Source: Bacteroidota bacterium
Lineage (GTDB): Bacteria > Bacteroidota > Bacteroidia > Chitinophagales > Chitinophagaceae
Assembly: GCA_029573235.1 (NCBI GenBank)
Contig: JAKQGX010000003.1
Coordinates: 5,001 to 69,000, forward strand
DNA: 64,000 bases
Direction of reading: 5' to 3'
Positions 29,363-39,650 of the stretch are shown here, one piece after another (the first letter of the stretch is position 1; each line of letters begins with the position of its first letter). The notes beneath the pieces were generated by a model. That model was given only the letters and a program-made list of their open reading frames with translations, was not told where the DNA came from and did not search any database. Position numbers and translations under genes: made by a program.

Positions 29363-32300
29363 ATGAAAAACATTATTACTTTACTGTTTTTTGTTGCTAT
29401 TACGCAACAATGTGGCTTCGCCCAACAAAACGAGGTAGAACCTAATGGAAGCTTTGCTGCTGCCAATTATTTTGGGAGCAGTATACAAGTAATGGGTACT
29501 ATAGGGTGCTCTGGTGACGTTTCCGATTTTTTCGTTACCAACTTACCGTCTGACGGAACTATTCGAATTTATTTAGAGCGTACCAACACATCTCTCAATA
29601 ATTCCCAATATTTCTACTTCAAGTTGATGGATAAAAATCAATCACAAGTTTATTATGATTACAACGGATACGTCAATTCAGGAATGACAAGATACGATAC
29701 CTTGAACTTCCCCTGTAGGGCAAAAGACACGATGTATTTCCAAATGACTAACGCAAGCGCATGTTTTCAATACAAGATAAAATATGAAATAATAAATTAC
29801 ACGCCCCTTCATATCGACACTGCTGGGAATGAAACCTTTGCCAATGCGATATATTTTAATGCTACTGATTCTATCGTTGGCAAAATAAAATATACTGCAA
29901 ATACCGGTACAGGCGGTACTGACCAAGATGATTACTTCAAATCATACATACCATCCGATGGCACTTTAAGGGTGTACTTGGAAAGAAAAAATACATCTTC
30001 CAGCAATTCCCAATACGTCTATTTCCAGTTGTTGGATAAAAACCAATCACTAGTTTACCAACATTTTCCCGGATACCTTAATCCAGGTGTTACTAAATAC
30101 GACACCTTGGACTTCCCCTGTAGGGCAAAAGACACGATGTATTTCCAAATGACTGGCGCAACCGCATGTTTTCAATACAAGGTAAAATATGAAATGATTA
30201 ATAACATACCCCTTCATATTGACACTGCCGGGAATGAAACCTTTGCCAATGCGATATATTTTAATGCTACTGATTCTATTATTGGTAAAATAAAATATAC
30301 TGCTCATAGCGGAACGGGTGGTACTGACCAAGATGATTACTTCAAATCATACATACCATCCGATGGCACTTTAAGGGTGTATTTGGAAAGCAAAAATACA
30401 TCTTCCAGCAATTCCCAATACGTCTATTTCCAACTGTTGGATAAAAACCAATCACAAGTTTACCAACATTTTCCCGGATACCTTAATCCAGGTGTTACTA
30501 AGTATGACACCTTAGATTTCTATTGCACGGCGAAAGACACATTTTATTTCAGAATGACTGGCGCAACCGCGTGTTTTCAATACAAGATAAAATATGAAAT
30601 GATTAATTACACGCCACTTCATATTGACACTTCCGGTAATGAATCTTTTGCCAATGCGATATATTTTAATGCTACTGATTCTATAGTTGGCAAAATAAGA
30701 TATACTGCTCATAGCGGAGCGGGTGGTACTGACCAAGATGATTACTTCAAATCATACATACCATCCGATGGCACTTTAAGGGTGTATTTGGAAAGCAAAA
30801 ATACATCTTCCAGCAATTACCAATACGTCTATTTCCAACTGTTGGATAAAAACCAATCACAAGTTTACCAACATTTTCCCGGACACCTTAATCCAGGTGT
30901 TACTAAATATGACACCTTAGATTTCTATTGCACGGCGAGAGACACATTTTATTTCAGAATGACTGGCGCAACCGCGTGTTTTCAATACAAGATAAAATAT
31001 GAAGTAACACTAGGTGCAGATATATCCACAATGGTTTGCCCTGGATTCACCACCGATATCAGTATGTTTTACAATACCGCTCCTTTTAACATTGTCAATT
31101 GGACCAATATGGGTGGTGGCGCCATGCCTCCATTAACATCTGTACCTAATGGAGTCTATCGCTTAACTGTGGAAAAGACAGGGATAGCATGTTCTAAAGA
31201 TACTGCCTTTGTAACAGTCGGACTACATCCAAAACCTAATTTGGGAAATGATACAGTGGCAAATGTTTGCCCTGGATTCACCACCGATTTAACGCAGTTC
31301 AAAAACACCATCAACCTTACTACGCAATGGTTGGGAACAAGTACACCTGCTGCAGTCGGTGCCGGTACGTACACGCTCATAGCAACCAACTCTTTCGGAT
31401 GTATGGACACCGTTGTTATTACAATTGGACTACATCCAAAACCCAATTTGGGAAATGATACAGTGGCAAATGTTTGCCCTGGATTCACCACCGATTTAAC
31501 GCAGTTCAAAAACACCAGCAACCTTACTACACAATGGTTGGGAACAAGTACACCTGCTGCAGTCGGTGCCGGTACGTACACGCTCATAGCAACCAACTCT
31601 TTCGGATGTATGGACACCGTTGTTATTACCATTGGACTACATAATGGAATCAACCTTGGAAATGATACAATACTTCATGCATGGTTGGGAGATACCGTAA
31701 ACTTTGCAACCATCATTGACACTACTGGCTTTGCAGGAATGGGGAGGACACACAATTGGACATCCAACATATTTGGCAACAGTGGTTATACAATAGCTAT
31801 CATGAACGCAGCCGACACAATTACGGCTACAATAATTGCTACCAATCAATATGGTTGCTCTGACACAGCTACTGAGACCATCTATCCGGTTGTTAGCATT
31901 TTACCTGCAATAGGCGTTACCAATCTTACAGCAAATGCGGAAGTAATGGATACAAGCGGTTGGACACATTATTACTATACCAACAACTCAAGTAATAAAG
32001 CAGATGACATCTTGCTCTTATCATTGAAAAAAAATGGGAACAGTATAGGGAATATTGGGAGTACAGGGTTTGCAGTAAAAAATTCAGCAACCATAAACGC
32101 AGGAAATAATTTAGGAGTGCACATTACAAGCCCATTGGTTAGTAATAGTACAAACTATTATGCCATGCATCGTTTTTGGGAAGTAACCCCTACTACCCAA
32201 CCTACCAGTGCAGTGGGAGTTCGTTTTTACTTCAATACACAAGATTACAATGATGTGAATGGTTCCTTTTCTAACCTGAAGAGTATGCAAGATTTGATAC

Positions 32301-33037
32301 TTTACCACTTATTAAATGGTAATCCCGACCCTTCTACCAATTGGGCTGGGGCAACACTTCCTGTGATCAGCATCATGCATAGTACACAACCTACAGACAC
32401 TACATGGGTACTCGGCAGCATTACAAACAATGGGCACTTTGCAGAGTTTAAGGTCAATAGTTTCTCTGGTGGCGGTGCCGGCTTTACAGGCAATAATCTT
32501 CCATTGCCAATTAAACTAACCAAGCTAACTGGAACTACGAAAGGATTAAATAGTGAACTGAATTGGGAAAGTAATCAAGAAGACAACATCCTAAATTATA
32601 CGCTACAGCGTAGTGAAGATGGGATAATATTCAATTCGCTCGAAACCTTTTCAACCCAAAATAGCACTAAGAACAATTATCACTATACGGATGTAAATGC
32701 CGGCAGGGTAAATAAAAAACTCTATTATCGCTTGTTGATAAAGGAAAAAAACAGTCAATCGTATTACAGTGAAGTAATCATACTAAACTTCGAAAACATC
32801 CGAAACAACTACATATTATTTCCGAACCCTTCCAATGGAACTATTACGGTTACTGGTGTTGGCGCTTTCACAAATTACCACATTATTGATGCTCATAGCA
32901 AGTTAGTAATGTCCGGCAATATCCTTTCGGACTTACTATCAGTGGATATATCAAGATTAGCAGATGGAAGCTATTATATACTATTATTTCATAAAAATGG
33001 GAATACGGCTTCGTTACAGTTTACCAAAAAGGAATAG
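29363..33037 (+). CDS. Large secreted repeat protein with C-terminal type 9 secretion system sorting domain
   Basis: Signal peptide MKNIITLLFFVAITQQCGFAQ; tandem about 135-aa repeats (DYFKSYIPSDGTLRVYLE...); two 69-aa repeats (NLGNDTVANVCPGFTTDLTQF...); C-terminal NYILFPNPSNGTITVTGV...LSVDISRLADGSYYILLFH T9SS type A pattern. Confidence 0.9.
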   Translation: MKNIITLLFFVAITQQCGFAQQNEVEPNGSFAAANYFGSSIQVMGTIGCSGDVSDFFVTNLPSDGTIRIYLERTNTSLNNSQYFYFKLMDKNQSQVYYDYNGYVNSGMTRYDTLNFPCRAKDTMYFQMTNASACFQYKIKYEIINYTPLHIDTAGNETFANAIYFNATDSIVGKIKYTANTGTGGTDQDDYFKSYIPSDGTLRVYLERKNTSSSNSQYVYFQLLDKNQSLVYQHFPGYLNPGVTKYDTLDFPCRAKDTMYFQMTGATACFQYKVKYEMINNIPLHIDTAGNETFANAIYFNATDSIIGKIKYTAHSGTGGTDQDDYFKSYIPSDGTLRVYLESKNTSSSNSQYVYFQLLDKNQSQVYQHFPGYLNPGVTKYDTLDFYCTAKDTFYFRMTGATACFQYKIKYEMINYTPLHIDTSGNESFANAIYFNATDSIVGKIRYTAHSGAGGTDQDDYFKSYIPSDGTLRVYLESKNTSSSNYQYVYFQLLDKNQSQVYQHFPGHLNPGVTKYDTLDFYCTARDTFYFRMTGATACFQYKIKYEVTLGADISTMVCPGFTTDISMFYNTAPFNIVNWTNMGGGAMPPLTSVPNGVYRLTVEKTGIACSKDTAFVTVGLHPKPNLGNDTVANVCPGFTTDLTQFKNTINLTTQWLGTSTPAAVGAGTYTLIATNSFGCMDTVVITIGLHPKPNLGNDTVANVCPGFTTDLTQFKNTSNLTTQWLGTSTPAAVGAGTYTLIATNSFGCMDTVVITIGLHNGINLGNDTILHAWLGDTVNFATIIDTTGFAGMGRTHNWTSNIFGNSGYTIAIMNAADTITATIIATNQYGCSDTATETIYPVVSILPAIGVTNLTANAEVMDTSGWTHYYYTNNSSNKADDILLLSLKKNGNSIGNIGSTGFAVKNSATINAGNNLGVHITSPLVSNSTNYYAMHRFWEVTPTTQPTSAVGVRFYFNTQDYNDVNGSFSNLKSMQDLILYHLLNGNPDPSTNWAGATLPVISIMHSTQPTDTTWVLGSITNNGHFAEFKVNSFSGGGAGFTGNNLPLPIKLTKLTGTTKGLNSELNWESNQEDNILNYTLQRSEDGIIFNSLETFSTQNSTKNNYHYTDVNAGRVNKKLYYRLLIKEKNSQSYYSEVIILNFENIRNNYILFPNPSNGTITVTGVGAFTNYHIIDAHSKLVMSGNILSDLLSVDISRLADGSYYILLFHKNGNTASLQFTKKE
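29804..31010 (+). repeat. Three tandem 405-nt coding repeats (a more diverged copy precedes them)
   Basis: The motif c-c-(c/a)-cttcatat(c/t)gacac starts at 29804, 30209 and 30614: exact 405-nt period (135 codons). Confidence 0.92.
31220..31633 (+). repeat. Two near-identical tandem 207-nt coding repeats
   Basis: ggactacat recurs at 31220, 31427 and 31634; the two 207-nt units differ at about four positions by eye. Confidence 0.92.
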
Positions 33038-33060
33038 TATTTTCTTCGTCTTTTATTTCA

Positions 33061-33095
33061 AAAAATCCGGTTATAACTGTTAACCGGATTTTTTG
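33061..33095 (+). terminator. Rho-independent terminator of the T9SS repeat protein gene
   Basis: aaaaatccggtta...taaccggattttt hairpin followed by T tract, 24 nt after the stop. Confidence 0.85.
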
Positions 33096-33359
33096 AAAAA
33101 TGCTATCGCACCTCATGAGCAATAATTGGTATTTACATCACTTGTAAAAATCTCAATCACTTGTATTCCTAGGCTTCTCACATATTGATGAAATTGCCTA
33201 CCTGTCTACAATTTTGTCATTTGGCCCTAATATGATGAAGGAGGTTTTTATAAAAAATGTATTTGCTAGGCATTCAATAAAAAGAAAAGAATTTTGAATT
33301 GAATGAACAAATGACAACTCAACGAATAGAAAATAGTTCTTGCTCGAAATCTCATTACA

Positions 33360-35861
33360 CTACTCTTCGTTGAGGTAAACCCTCTTTACACGTTGCGAAA
33401 TACCGGTCATCACTTCATACGAAATCGTATCCGACCATTGTGCCAATTGTGTGACAGGCAACTGTGGCCCAAAAACCAGCACGCTGTCTCCTTCTTTAGC
33501 TTCCGGAATATCCGTTACATCTACCATGCACATATCCATGCATACGGCTCCCACAATTCGTGCTTCTTTTTCATGAATGAGTACATGTCCTTTGCCATTT
33601 CCTAAGGCACGTGGATAGCCATCTGCATAGCCAATGCAAATGGTAGCAATACGCATATCTCGCTCTGCCATGCCCAATCTTCCATAACCTACTGTTTCAC
33701 CGGTTTTCACTTCTTTTATTTGAGCTATAATAGTGGTCAATGAGCTTATCTGGCGTAGCTTGTTTTGCAGAATACCACTGCCATCAATACCATATAGCCC
33801 CAAGCCCAATCGCACCATATCAAAATGTAAATGTGTGTGCCTTGCAATGGCGGCAGAGTTGCACAAGTGCTTTAGAGTAGTATAAGGCAAAGACTCTGTG
33901 AGCTTTTGGCTCATGCGTCGAAAGGTGGCTGCTTGTTCTTCGGTAAAGCCATCTAAAGTAACGTCTTCACTGGCCGCCAAGTGACTGAATACGGATGCCA
34001 CTTTGACTTGTGGCGCATGTTGAAGGAGTTGAAGTAGTTGGCTAAGTTCGCTTTCTACAAACCCTAAGCGATGCATCCCGGTATCCAGTTTAATGTGTAT
34101 GGGATAGTCTTTTACTTGCAAGGTTGAAGCCATCTCCAAGAAATGATGTAGCGACGAAAGGCTAAAAATTTCAGGTTCTAATTTCCATGCTATCATTCTA
34201 TCAAAGGAAGACCAGTCGGGGCTCATCACCATGATAGGCATTTTGATACCGGCTTTGCGCAGGCTCACTCCTTCATCGGTATAGGCAACCGTCAAGTAAT
34301 CCACACCTGCATATTGCAAGGCATGAGCTATTTCGAAACTGCCGCTACCATACGAAAAGGCTTTCACCATCGCCATTACCTTCACCGGACTTTTCACTAC
34401 AGTGCGAAAGGTATTCAGGTTATGAATGAGCGAAGAAAGATTTATGGATAGTACCGTCTGATGCACTTTTTGCTCCAGCATCATGGCTACTTTTTCAAAT
34501 GCGAATGCACGTGCGCCTTTTAAGAGTATCGTTTCGTTATGAAATTGTATCAGGTGCAGCTTCTTCAATAACTCTTCGGTGGACTTGAAGAAAATTGACT
34601 TTAGTTTCGGATGGTCAGCAAAATAATGTTGATGCTTATATAGCGCTGGCCCAACCCCAATAAATCGTTGAACATTTTTTTGAATAATTAGGGATGCCAC
34701 ATCTTCATACAAATCTGCATCTGCTTTTCCCATCTGGTACATGTCAGATAAGATAACCGTATTACGTAAATGTTGCTTTTGTTGTTCGAGAAAGTCAAGC
34801 GCTATATGCAACGATGTAAGGTCAGAGTTATACACATCGTTGATGAGGGTACATTCATTCACACCATGGCGTAACTCCAAGCGCATTTTTATAGCATGCA
34901 ATTTTTTCATGCGCGCAGCTATATCCTGCGGCTGGTATTGCCATAACAAGAGTAAACACCAGCAGTGAATAGCATTTTCAATAGAAGCCGGGTCAGAAAA
35001 AGGTATGGATATCTCTACTGTTTCTTGCCGGTATTCACCGGTTATTTCGGTATAGTTTTGTTGCGATGCAATCTGTGTAATACGAAGGTCAGCTTCATGT
35101 TTCTGCGACCATGTAAATACTCGCATTGCTTCTTTGTCTTCATTGGTCAGTTGGTTTCGATACTGTATTACCGCTTCGTTGACATCTGTATGATCGCTGC
35201 AATAAATCAACTCTTTGATATGCCGAAACAGAATCAGTTTTTCGTTTACTTTTTGCCGTTGGTTGAGGAACCCTTCGCTGTGTGCCTCGCCAATATTGGT
35301 AAAGATGCCGATTGTCGGCAAGATTATTTGTTGCAACTTGCTCATCTCCCCCGGTTGTGATATGCCGGCTTCAAAGATGGCTACTTCATGTTGCCGATCC
35401 ATATGCCACACCGAAAGCGGAACGCCAATCTGTGAGTTATAGCTACGCGGACTTTTTATCACTTGCTTGTCCTCTGCCAATAATTGATACAACCATTCTT
35501 TGACAATCGTTTTACCATTGCTCCCGGTAATACCAATGACCGGAATGTCATATTGCTTGCGATGGTGTGCGGCTATTTGTTGCAAGGCTGCCAGCGTGTC
35601 TTTCACTAGCAGTATATTGCTTTGAGGAAAATCAGTAGGGGATACTTGTTGACTTACAATAAAATTGCGTATGCCCCTATCGTAAGCATCCGACAAAAAG
35701 GAATGACCATCACGTATAGTAGTGGTGATGGCTATAAATATGCTTTGTTCTGGATAGGCTATTTTGCGACTGTCTATCACCAGCTCATCTATTTCTGTCA
35801 CGCCTTCATGGCGGAGAAAGGAGGCATTGGTCCAACGAGCTATTTGTGCTATGTCTGCCAT
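33360..35861 (-). CDS. murF-alr: Bifunctional MurF ligase / alanine racemase
   Basis: N-terminal MurF (PVIGITGSNGKTIVKEWLYQLL); C-terminal Alr PLP motif VMAMVKAFSYGSG, KLDTGMHRLGF, VRLGLGLYGID, VCMDMCMVDVT. Confidence 0.95.
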   Translation of the reverse strand: MADIAQIARWTNASFLRHEGVTEIDELVIDSRKIAYPEQSIFIAITTTIRDGHSFLSDAYDRGIRNFIVSQQVSPTDFPQSNILLVKDTLAALQQIAAHHRKQYDIPVIGITGSNGKTIVKEWLYQLLAEDKQVIKSPRSYNSQIGVPLSVWHMDRQHEVAIFEAGISQPGEMSKLQQIILPTIGIFTNIGEAHSEGFLNQRQKVNEKLILFRHIKELIYCSDHTDVNEAVIQYRNQLTNEDKEAMRVFTWSQKHEADLRITQIASQQNYTEITGEYRQETVEISIPFSDPASIENAIHCWCLLLLWQYQPQDIAARMKKLHAIKMRLELRHGVNECTLINDVYNSDLTSLHIALDFLEQQKQHLRNTVILSDMYQMGKADADLYEDVASLIIQKNVQRFIGVGPALYKHQHYFADHPKLKSIFFKSTEELLKKLHLIQFHNETILLKGARAFAFEKVAMMLEQKVHQTVLSINLSSLIHNLNTFRTVVKSPVKVMAMVKAFSYGSGSFEIAHALQYAGVDYLTVAYTDEGVSLRKAGIKMPIMVMSPDWSSFDRMIAWKLEPEIFSLSSLHHFLEMASTLQVKDYPIHIKLDTGMHRLGFVESELSQLLQLLQHAPQVKVASVFSHLAASEDVTLDGFTEEQAATFRRMSQKLTESLPYTTLKHLCNSAAIARHTHLHFDMVRLGLGLYGIDGSGILQNKLRQISSLTTIIAQIKEVKTGETVGYGRLGMAERDMRIATICIGYADGYPRALGNGKGHVLIHEKEARIVGAVCMDMCMVDVTDIPEAKEGDSVLVFGPQLPVTQLAQWSDTISYEVMTGISQRVKRVYLNEE

Positions 35862-35862
35862 C

Positions 35863-36918
35863 TTATTTGGTTCCTTCCAACCCTACTACATCTACTTCTT
35901 TATCTTTTTGGTAAAATTCGTAAGCTTTTCGGAATATTTTATTGAAAGAATACTCTTGTATTATCATCGTATCTTGCCCATTATTGCCTACTGCATAATA
36001 TCGGTCTATATCAAACCCTACCGGTACTTGACGGTCTCTTAACGTGTCGGTGTTTTTACTTCTTTGGCTTTTAGGCATCCAATATACATCTAAATGCTGA
36101 TGCCTTCCTTGTTGGGTGGTAATATCAATAGCGCATCGTAAGGGTACGCTGGCAATAATGCTGTCCAGTCTTTGTTCTCCATTGATGTAACCTTCACAAA
36201 CAACGTTCTGAAAAAATCCTAAAAATAATTTCACCCTTCTGTTATTGACCGATTGTGTGCCTTTGATACCGGCATCAACGGCTACATCATAACTTCCATT
36301 GTTTTGCTTTACGGTGAATGAATTGAGTGGCGCATCCGGATAAGTAATAGATACAGTATGGATGTCTTTAACAGGAAAATTAATGATGGTTCGATCTCTC
36401 CAATTGTCTATATCCACACTATAACGCGAATTAATCAATCCAATGAACTCGCCCATCCGCACTACATACGGGCGTTGGGCACCTTGCATCAGCATAGTTG
36501 TACCTTCATAGTTGTGTACCTCGCTCCCTACATAAAACACTTTCATTTCTTTTCCTTTCCTATCATACAATTCTACTTTAATACCATTGCCTGCCATTTG
36601 CCGAATAACGCGGTTGTGCGCATTTTCAGGTGTTGGGTAAAGGGCTTTTTGCAAATAAAGGGTAGTGAATAACGTAGAAAGCGTTTGTTGTAATACCGGA
36701 TATTTCTTGTTTAATATCCATCCGCTATCGGTATGATTGAGTAAGATACTTTGCCCTGCCGGCACCGATAAAAAGATGGTGCCAATAGCATTGGTATCTT
36801 TCACTTGAAAGCCGGCTTCAGATTCAGGAAATGCGGCTTCTTCCTTATCGAAAACAAAGTAATACACACCACCGCCAAACAGCAATAGCAGAAACAAGTA
36901 TAGTAAGGTCTTTTGCAT
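35863..36918 (-). CDS. DUF4340 domain-containing protein
   Basis: 351 aa, N-terminal TM; DSGWILNKKYPVLQQTLSTLFTTL; adjacent to gldG as commonly seen in Bacteroidota. Confidence 0.75.
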   Translation of the reverse strand: MQKTLLYLFLLLLFGGGVYYFVFDKEEAAFPESEAGFQVKDTNAIGTIFLSVPAGQSILLNHTDSGWILNKKYPVLQQTLSTLFTTLYLQKALYPTPENAHNRVIRQMAGNGIKVELYDRKGKEMKVFYVGSEVHNYEGTTMLMQGAQRPYVVRMGEFIGLINSRYSVDIDNWRDRTIINFPVKDIHTVSITYPDAPLNSFTVKQNNGSYDVAVDAGIKGTQSVNNRRVKLFLGFFQNVVCEGYINGEQRLDSIIASVPLRCAIDITTQQGRHQHLDVYWMPKSQRSKNTDTLRDRQVPVGFDIDRYYAVGNNGQDTMIIQEYSFNKIFRKAYEFYQKDKEVDVVGLEGTK

Positions 36919-36954
36919 TTATGGGAATAAACTCTTTTGGTGGTTAATCGAATA

Positions 36955-38694
36955 TTAGTCTTTCTTTTCGTAGCGTCTTTTTCTAAAGAAGAAATAACCG
37001 GAAGCAAATACAAGTACCAACCCTACCGGTACCAGTATGTTGATGACTTGCCACTTCACCCGCTCTGTTTCTACTCTTTTCGTATCCAGCAGTCGCAACT
37101 TAACGTCTTTGGAGCGCGCTTCCAGCAGGCTGTTGGGGTCGGTTAGGTATTCGAGGCAATTGAGCAAAAATTCTTTATTGGCAAAACGCGCTTTCGAATA
37201 TTTCCAATACCCCATTTCTTCGATACCGGTGGTTTGTGATACATCGTTTAAGAATATGTCGCCATCGGCAATCACTATCATTTTATTGTCTTTATCGGTA
37301 GTGGGCTTATACGCATATTTCAAAGAATCTTTCAGCACCGACAAAAAGGAGGGAGCCATTCTATTTTCAAACACAGAATTGAACCTACCTTCTATCAATA
37401 CGGCGGTGGGTCGATAAGGTTTGTTGAAATAACGCACATCGGGGTCAAATCGTATCATGCTCAGGCTCACCCGTACAGGGGCAGGATCAGAGCGACTATA
37501 GCCGGATGAAGCCAGTAGTATCGTTTTGGTATTGCCCGTTTTTTCGATGGTATCTATACTGCTGGCAAACCTCCCCATGATGGCATCCATATTATTCACT
37601 ATAACGTGCTTGGATGTTGGTATGAATACCGGCAAGAAGGTCCATGGGCGAAGTTCTATTTGCGGTTGTCCGTTTGACAATGTACCTGTAATCAGCGGTA
37701 TCGGGTTGCATTGGGTAGCATCTTCTATCAAATCATTATTTACCCGAACTCCATATTTAAACAACTGGTCGTCGAGATTCAAACTATAATCGGTAGTGAT
37801 AAATTGTCCGGTAGCTTGCAGGCTGTCAACAGGCGTATGCAGTGGGTCAAGCATCCACAACACCTTGCCGCCACGCATCACATATTGGTCCATCTTGAAC
37901 TTGTCTTTATCATCAAAGGTGAGCGTGGGTTTGTTGATGATAATGGCATTGTAAAGTTTGTCGTCAATGAAATAATTGTCGTGAATATCGATGGTATCAA
38001 GGTTATAGTATTTGCTCAGTGTTTGAAAAAGATCAACGGTCTGAACACCTAATTGCTCGCCGTTGCCCACTACATAAGCGATGCGGGGCTTCCCGTTTTT
38101 TTGTAAGTTGTGAATGGCGCTGGCGAACTTGTATTCCAGCAATGTTTCGGAATAGTTCAGCACTTGCAGGGGCGTCATACCGAAATGGTTTTCCAGCAAC
38201 CGAACGGCAGTTTCCTTGCCATTGGAGCGCACCAAGGCATAGGGAAAAATAATTTGTTTAGATGCATTTTGTTTTCCTTGCACATTGAGCTCTATCGGTT
38301 CTACGCCTTTATTATATAGAGCTTCTACTACTTTGGCTTTCTCTCCCTCGGCAACACCTTCCAATGGGTCTGTAAAACGAAACGTTGTTTTTCCTCCGGC
38401 GATATTTTTAAACGACTGTAATTTTTCCCTTGTTGCTTCACGTAGTTTTTGAAAACCTGCTGGCAATTCTCCATTTAAATATACATCAATCACAACCGGC
38501 TCTTGGGTTTCTTTCAGCAGGCGTTTGGTAGCTTGGCTCAGGGTAAATCTTTTTTCTTTGGTCAAATCCCAACCCGCATGAAAGCGCGATGCCAATATAT
38601 TGACCATTACCAAAATGCCCACCAGTATCACCATTCGTATGGTTGCCTGTTGTTTTTTAGTGTTCTTCTTACCGATGCTCTTAATATCCGCCAT
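36955..38694 (-). CDS. gldG: Gliding motility-associated ABC transporter substrate-binding protein GldG
   Basis: KKQQATIRMVILVGILVMVNILASRFHAGWDLTKEKRFTLSQATKRLLKE; adjacent to gldF. Start set to MADIKSIGK. Confidence 0.9.
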   Translation of the reverse strand: MADIKSIGKKNTKKQQATIRMVILVGILVMVNILASRFHAGWDLTKEKRFTLSQATKRLLKETQEPVVIDVYLNGELPAGFQKLREATREKLQSFKNIAGGKTTFRFTDPLEGVAEGEKAKVVEALYNKGVEPIELNVQGKQNASKQIIFPYALVRSNGKETAVRLLENHFGMTPLQVLNYSETLLEYKFASAIHNLQKNGKPRIAYVVGNGEQLGVQTVDLFQTLSKYYNLDTIDIHDNYFIDDKLYNAIIINKPTLTFDDKDKFKMDQYVMRGGKVLWMLDPLHTPVDSLQATGQFITTDYSLNLDDQLFKYGVRVNNDLIEDATQCNPIPLITGTLSNGQPQIELRPWTFLPVFIPTSKHVIVNNMDAIMGRFASSIDTIEKTGNTKTILLASSGYSRSDPAPVRVSLSMIRFDPDVRYFNKPYRPTAVLIEGRFNSVFENRMAPSFLSVLKDSLKYAYKPTTDKDNKMIVIADGDIFLNDVSQTTGIEEMGYWKYSKARFANKEFLLNCLEYLTDPNSLLEARSKDVKLRLLDTKRVETERVKWQVINILVPVGLVLVFASGYFFFRKRRYEKKD

Positions 38695-38702
38695 GGTATT
38701 GT

Positions 38703-39452
38703 TTAATCTTGCTTTGCAGTATCCCAAGTTCTTCGATGAAGCGAAATACGGGTCAGTGCGATAAATAAAGTGATAATAGATAGAAAATAAATAACATCGC
38801 GGGAGTCGATAATACCACGACTAATAGAGGTGTAGTGAAAGGACATACCTATCATGCTCAAGTAATAATCCAAACCGGCAGCAAATACAGGTAATTGGCT
38901 CAGCGACTCGAACCCTAAGTACAGAATAAAATTGGCAAATAAGGCAAGTAAAAAACCTACCATCTGGTTACTCGTCAACGAAGAGCAATAAATTCCAATA
39001 GCTGTAAAGCTAGCTGATAAAAAGAGTAAACCAACAAATGAACCGGCAATACCACCGGTATCCAAATTGTCTTTAATGGCAGAGAGGCTGTCAATGGTTA
39101 TCACATATACCAAAGTGGGCAAAATAGCAAACACCACCAAAGCCAAAGCGGCAAAGTACTTTCCTAAGATAATGTCCGTATCGCCCAAGGGTTTGGTGGA
39201 AAGCCATTCTATCGTTCCTGCTTTAAACTCATCTGCAAAGGAGCGCATAGTAATAGCCGGTATCAACAACATTAAAAACCACGGTGCCAGCTCAAAGTAT
39301 TTATCCAACGTAGCATACCCATAATCTAAGATGCTGCTGCCCGGGATGATCCAAAAAAATAATCCGCAAAACACTAAGAATGATAGTACCGCGACATACC
39401 CCACAATGGAGCTAAAAAAAGAATTAATTTCTTTTAAAAATATACTTCGCAT
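38703..39452 (-). CDS. gldF: Gliding motility-associated ABC transporter permease GldF
   Basis: MRSIFLKEINSFFSSIVGYVAVLSFLVFCGLFFW; SFADEFKAGTIEWLSTKPLGDTDIILGKY; start set to internal Met. Confidence 0.9.
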   Translation of the reverse strand: MRSIFLKEINSFFSSIVGYVAVLSFLVFCGLFFWIIPGSSILDYGYATLDKYFELAPWFLMLLIPAITMRSFADEFKAGTIEWLSTKPLGDTDIILGKYFAALALVVFAILPTLVYVITIDSLSAIKDNLDTGGIAGSFVGLLFLSASFTAIGIYCSSLTSNQMVGFLLALFANFILYLGFESLSQLPVFAAGLDYYLSMIGMSFHYTSISRGIIDSRDVIYFLSIITLFIALTRISLHRRTWDTAKQD

Positions 39453-39650
39453 GGTAAAATAAAGGAGCGCAAATATAGCAAAGCAAAGCCAATAGCAATC
39501 TAACCGACACGTTGTAAATGTTAAAACTGACAATAACATGGAATTCACCTAAAATAATTTTGAATGGCTTAGTTTTGAACCGCCAATTCCACTCCGCTGA
39601 AAAAGTCAAAAAAATATTATTACAACACAAAGACGCTTCGTTTTGAGCGG

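Noticed and set aside
29804-31633. Regular repeats as a CRISPR array
   Set aside because: Units are 405 and 207 nt, in frame inside a secreted protein gene, with no short repeat/spacer structure and no cas genes.
29678-31653. Minus-strand ORFs that appear repeated (MVSTTRSAMSSI..., MIPLCSPMVITTVSIHP...)
   Set aside because: Shadow frames of the tandem coding repeats on the plus strand, not separate repeat proteins.
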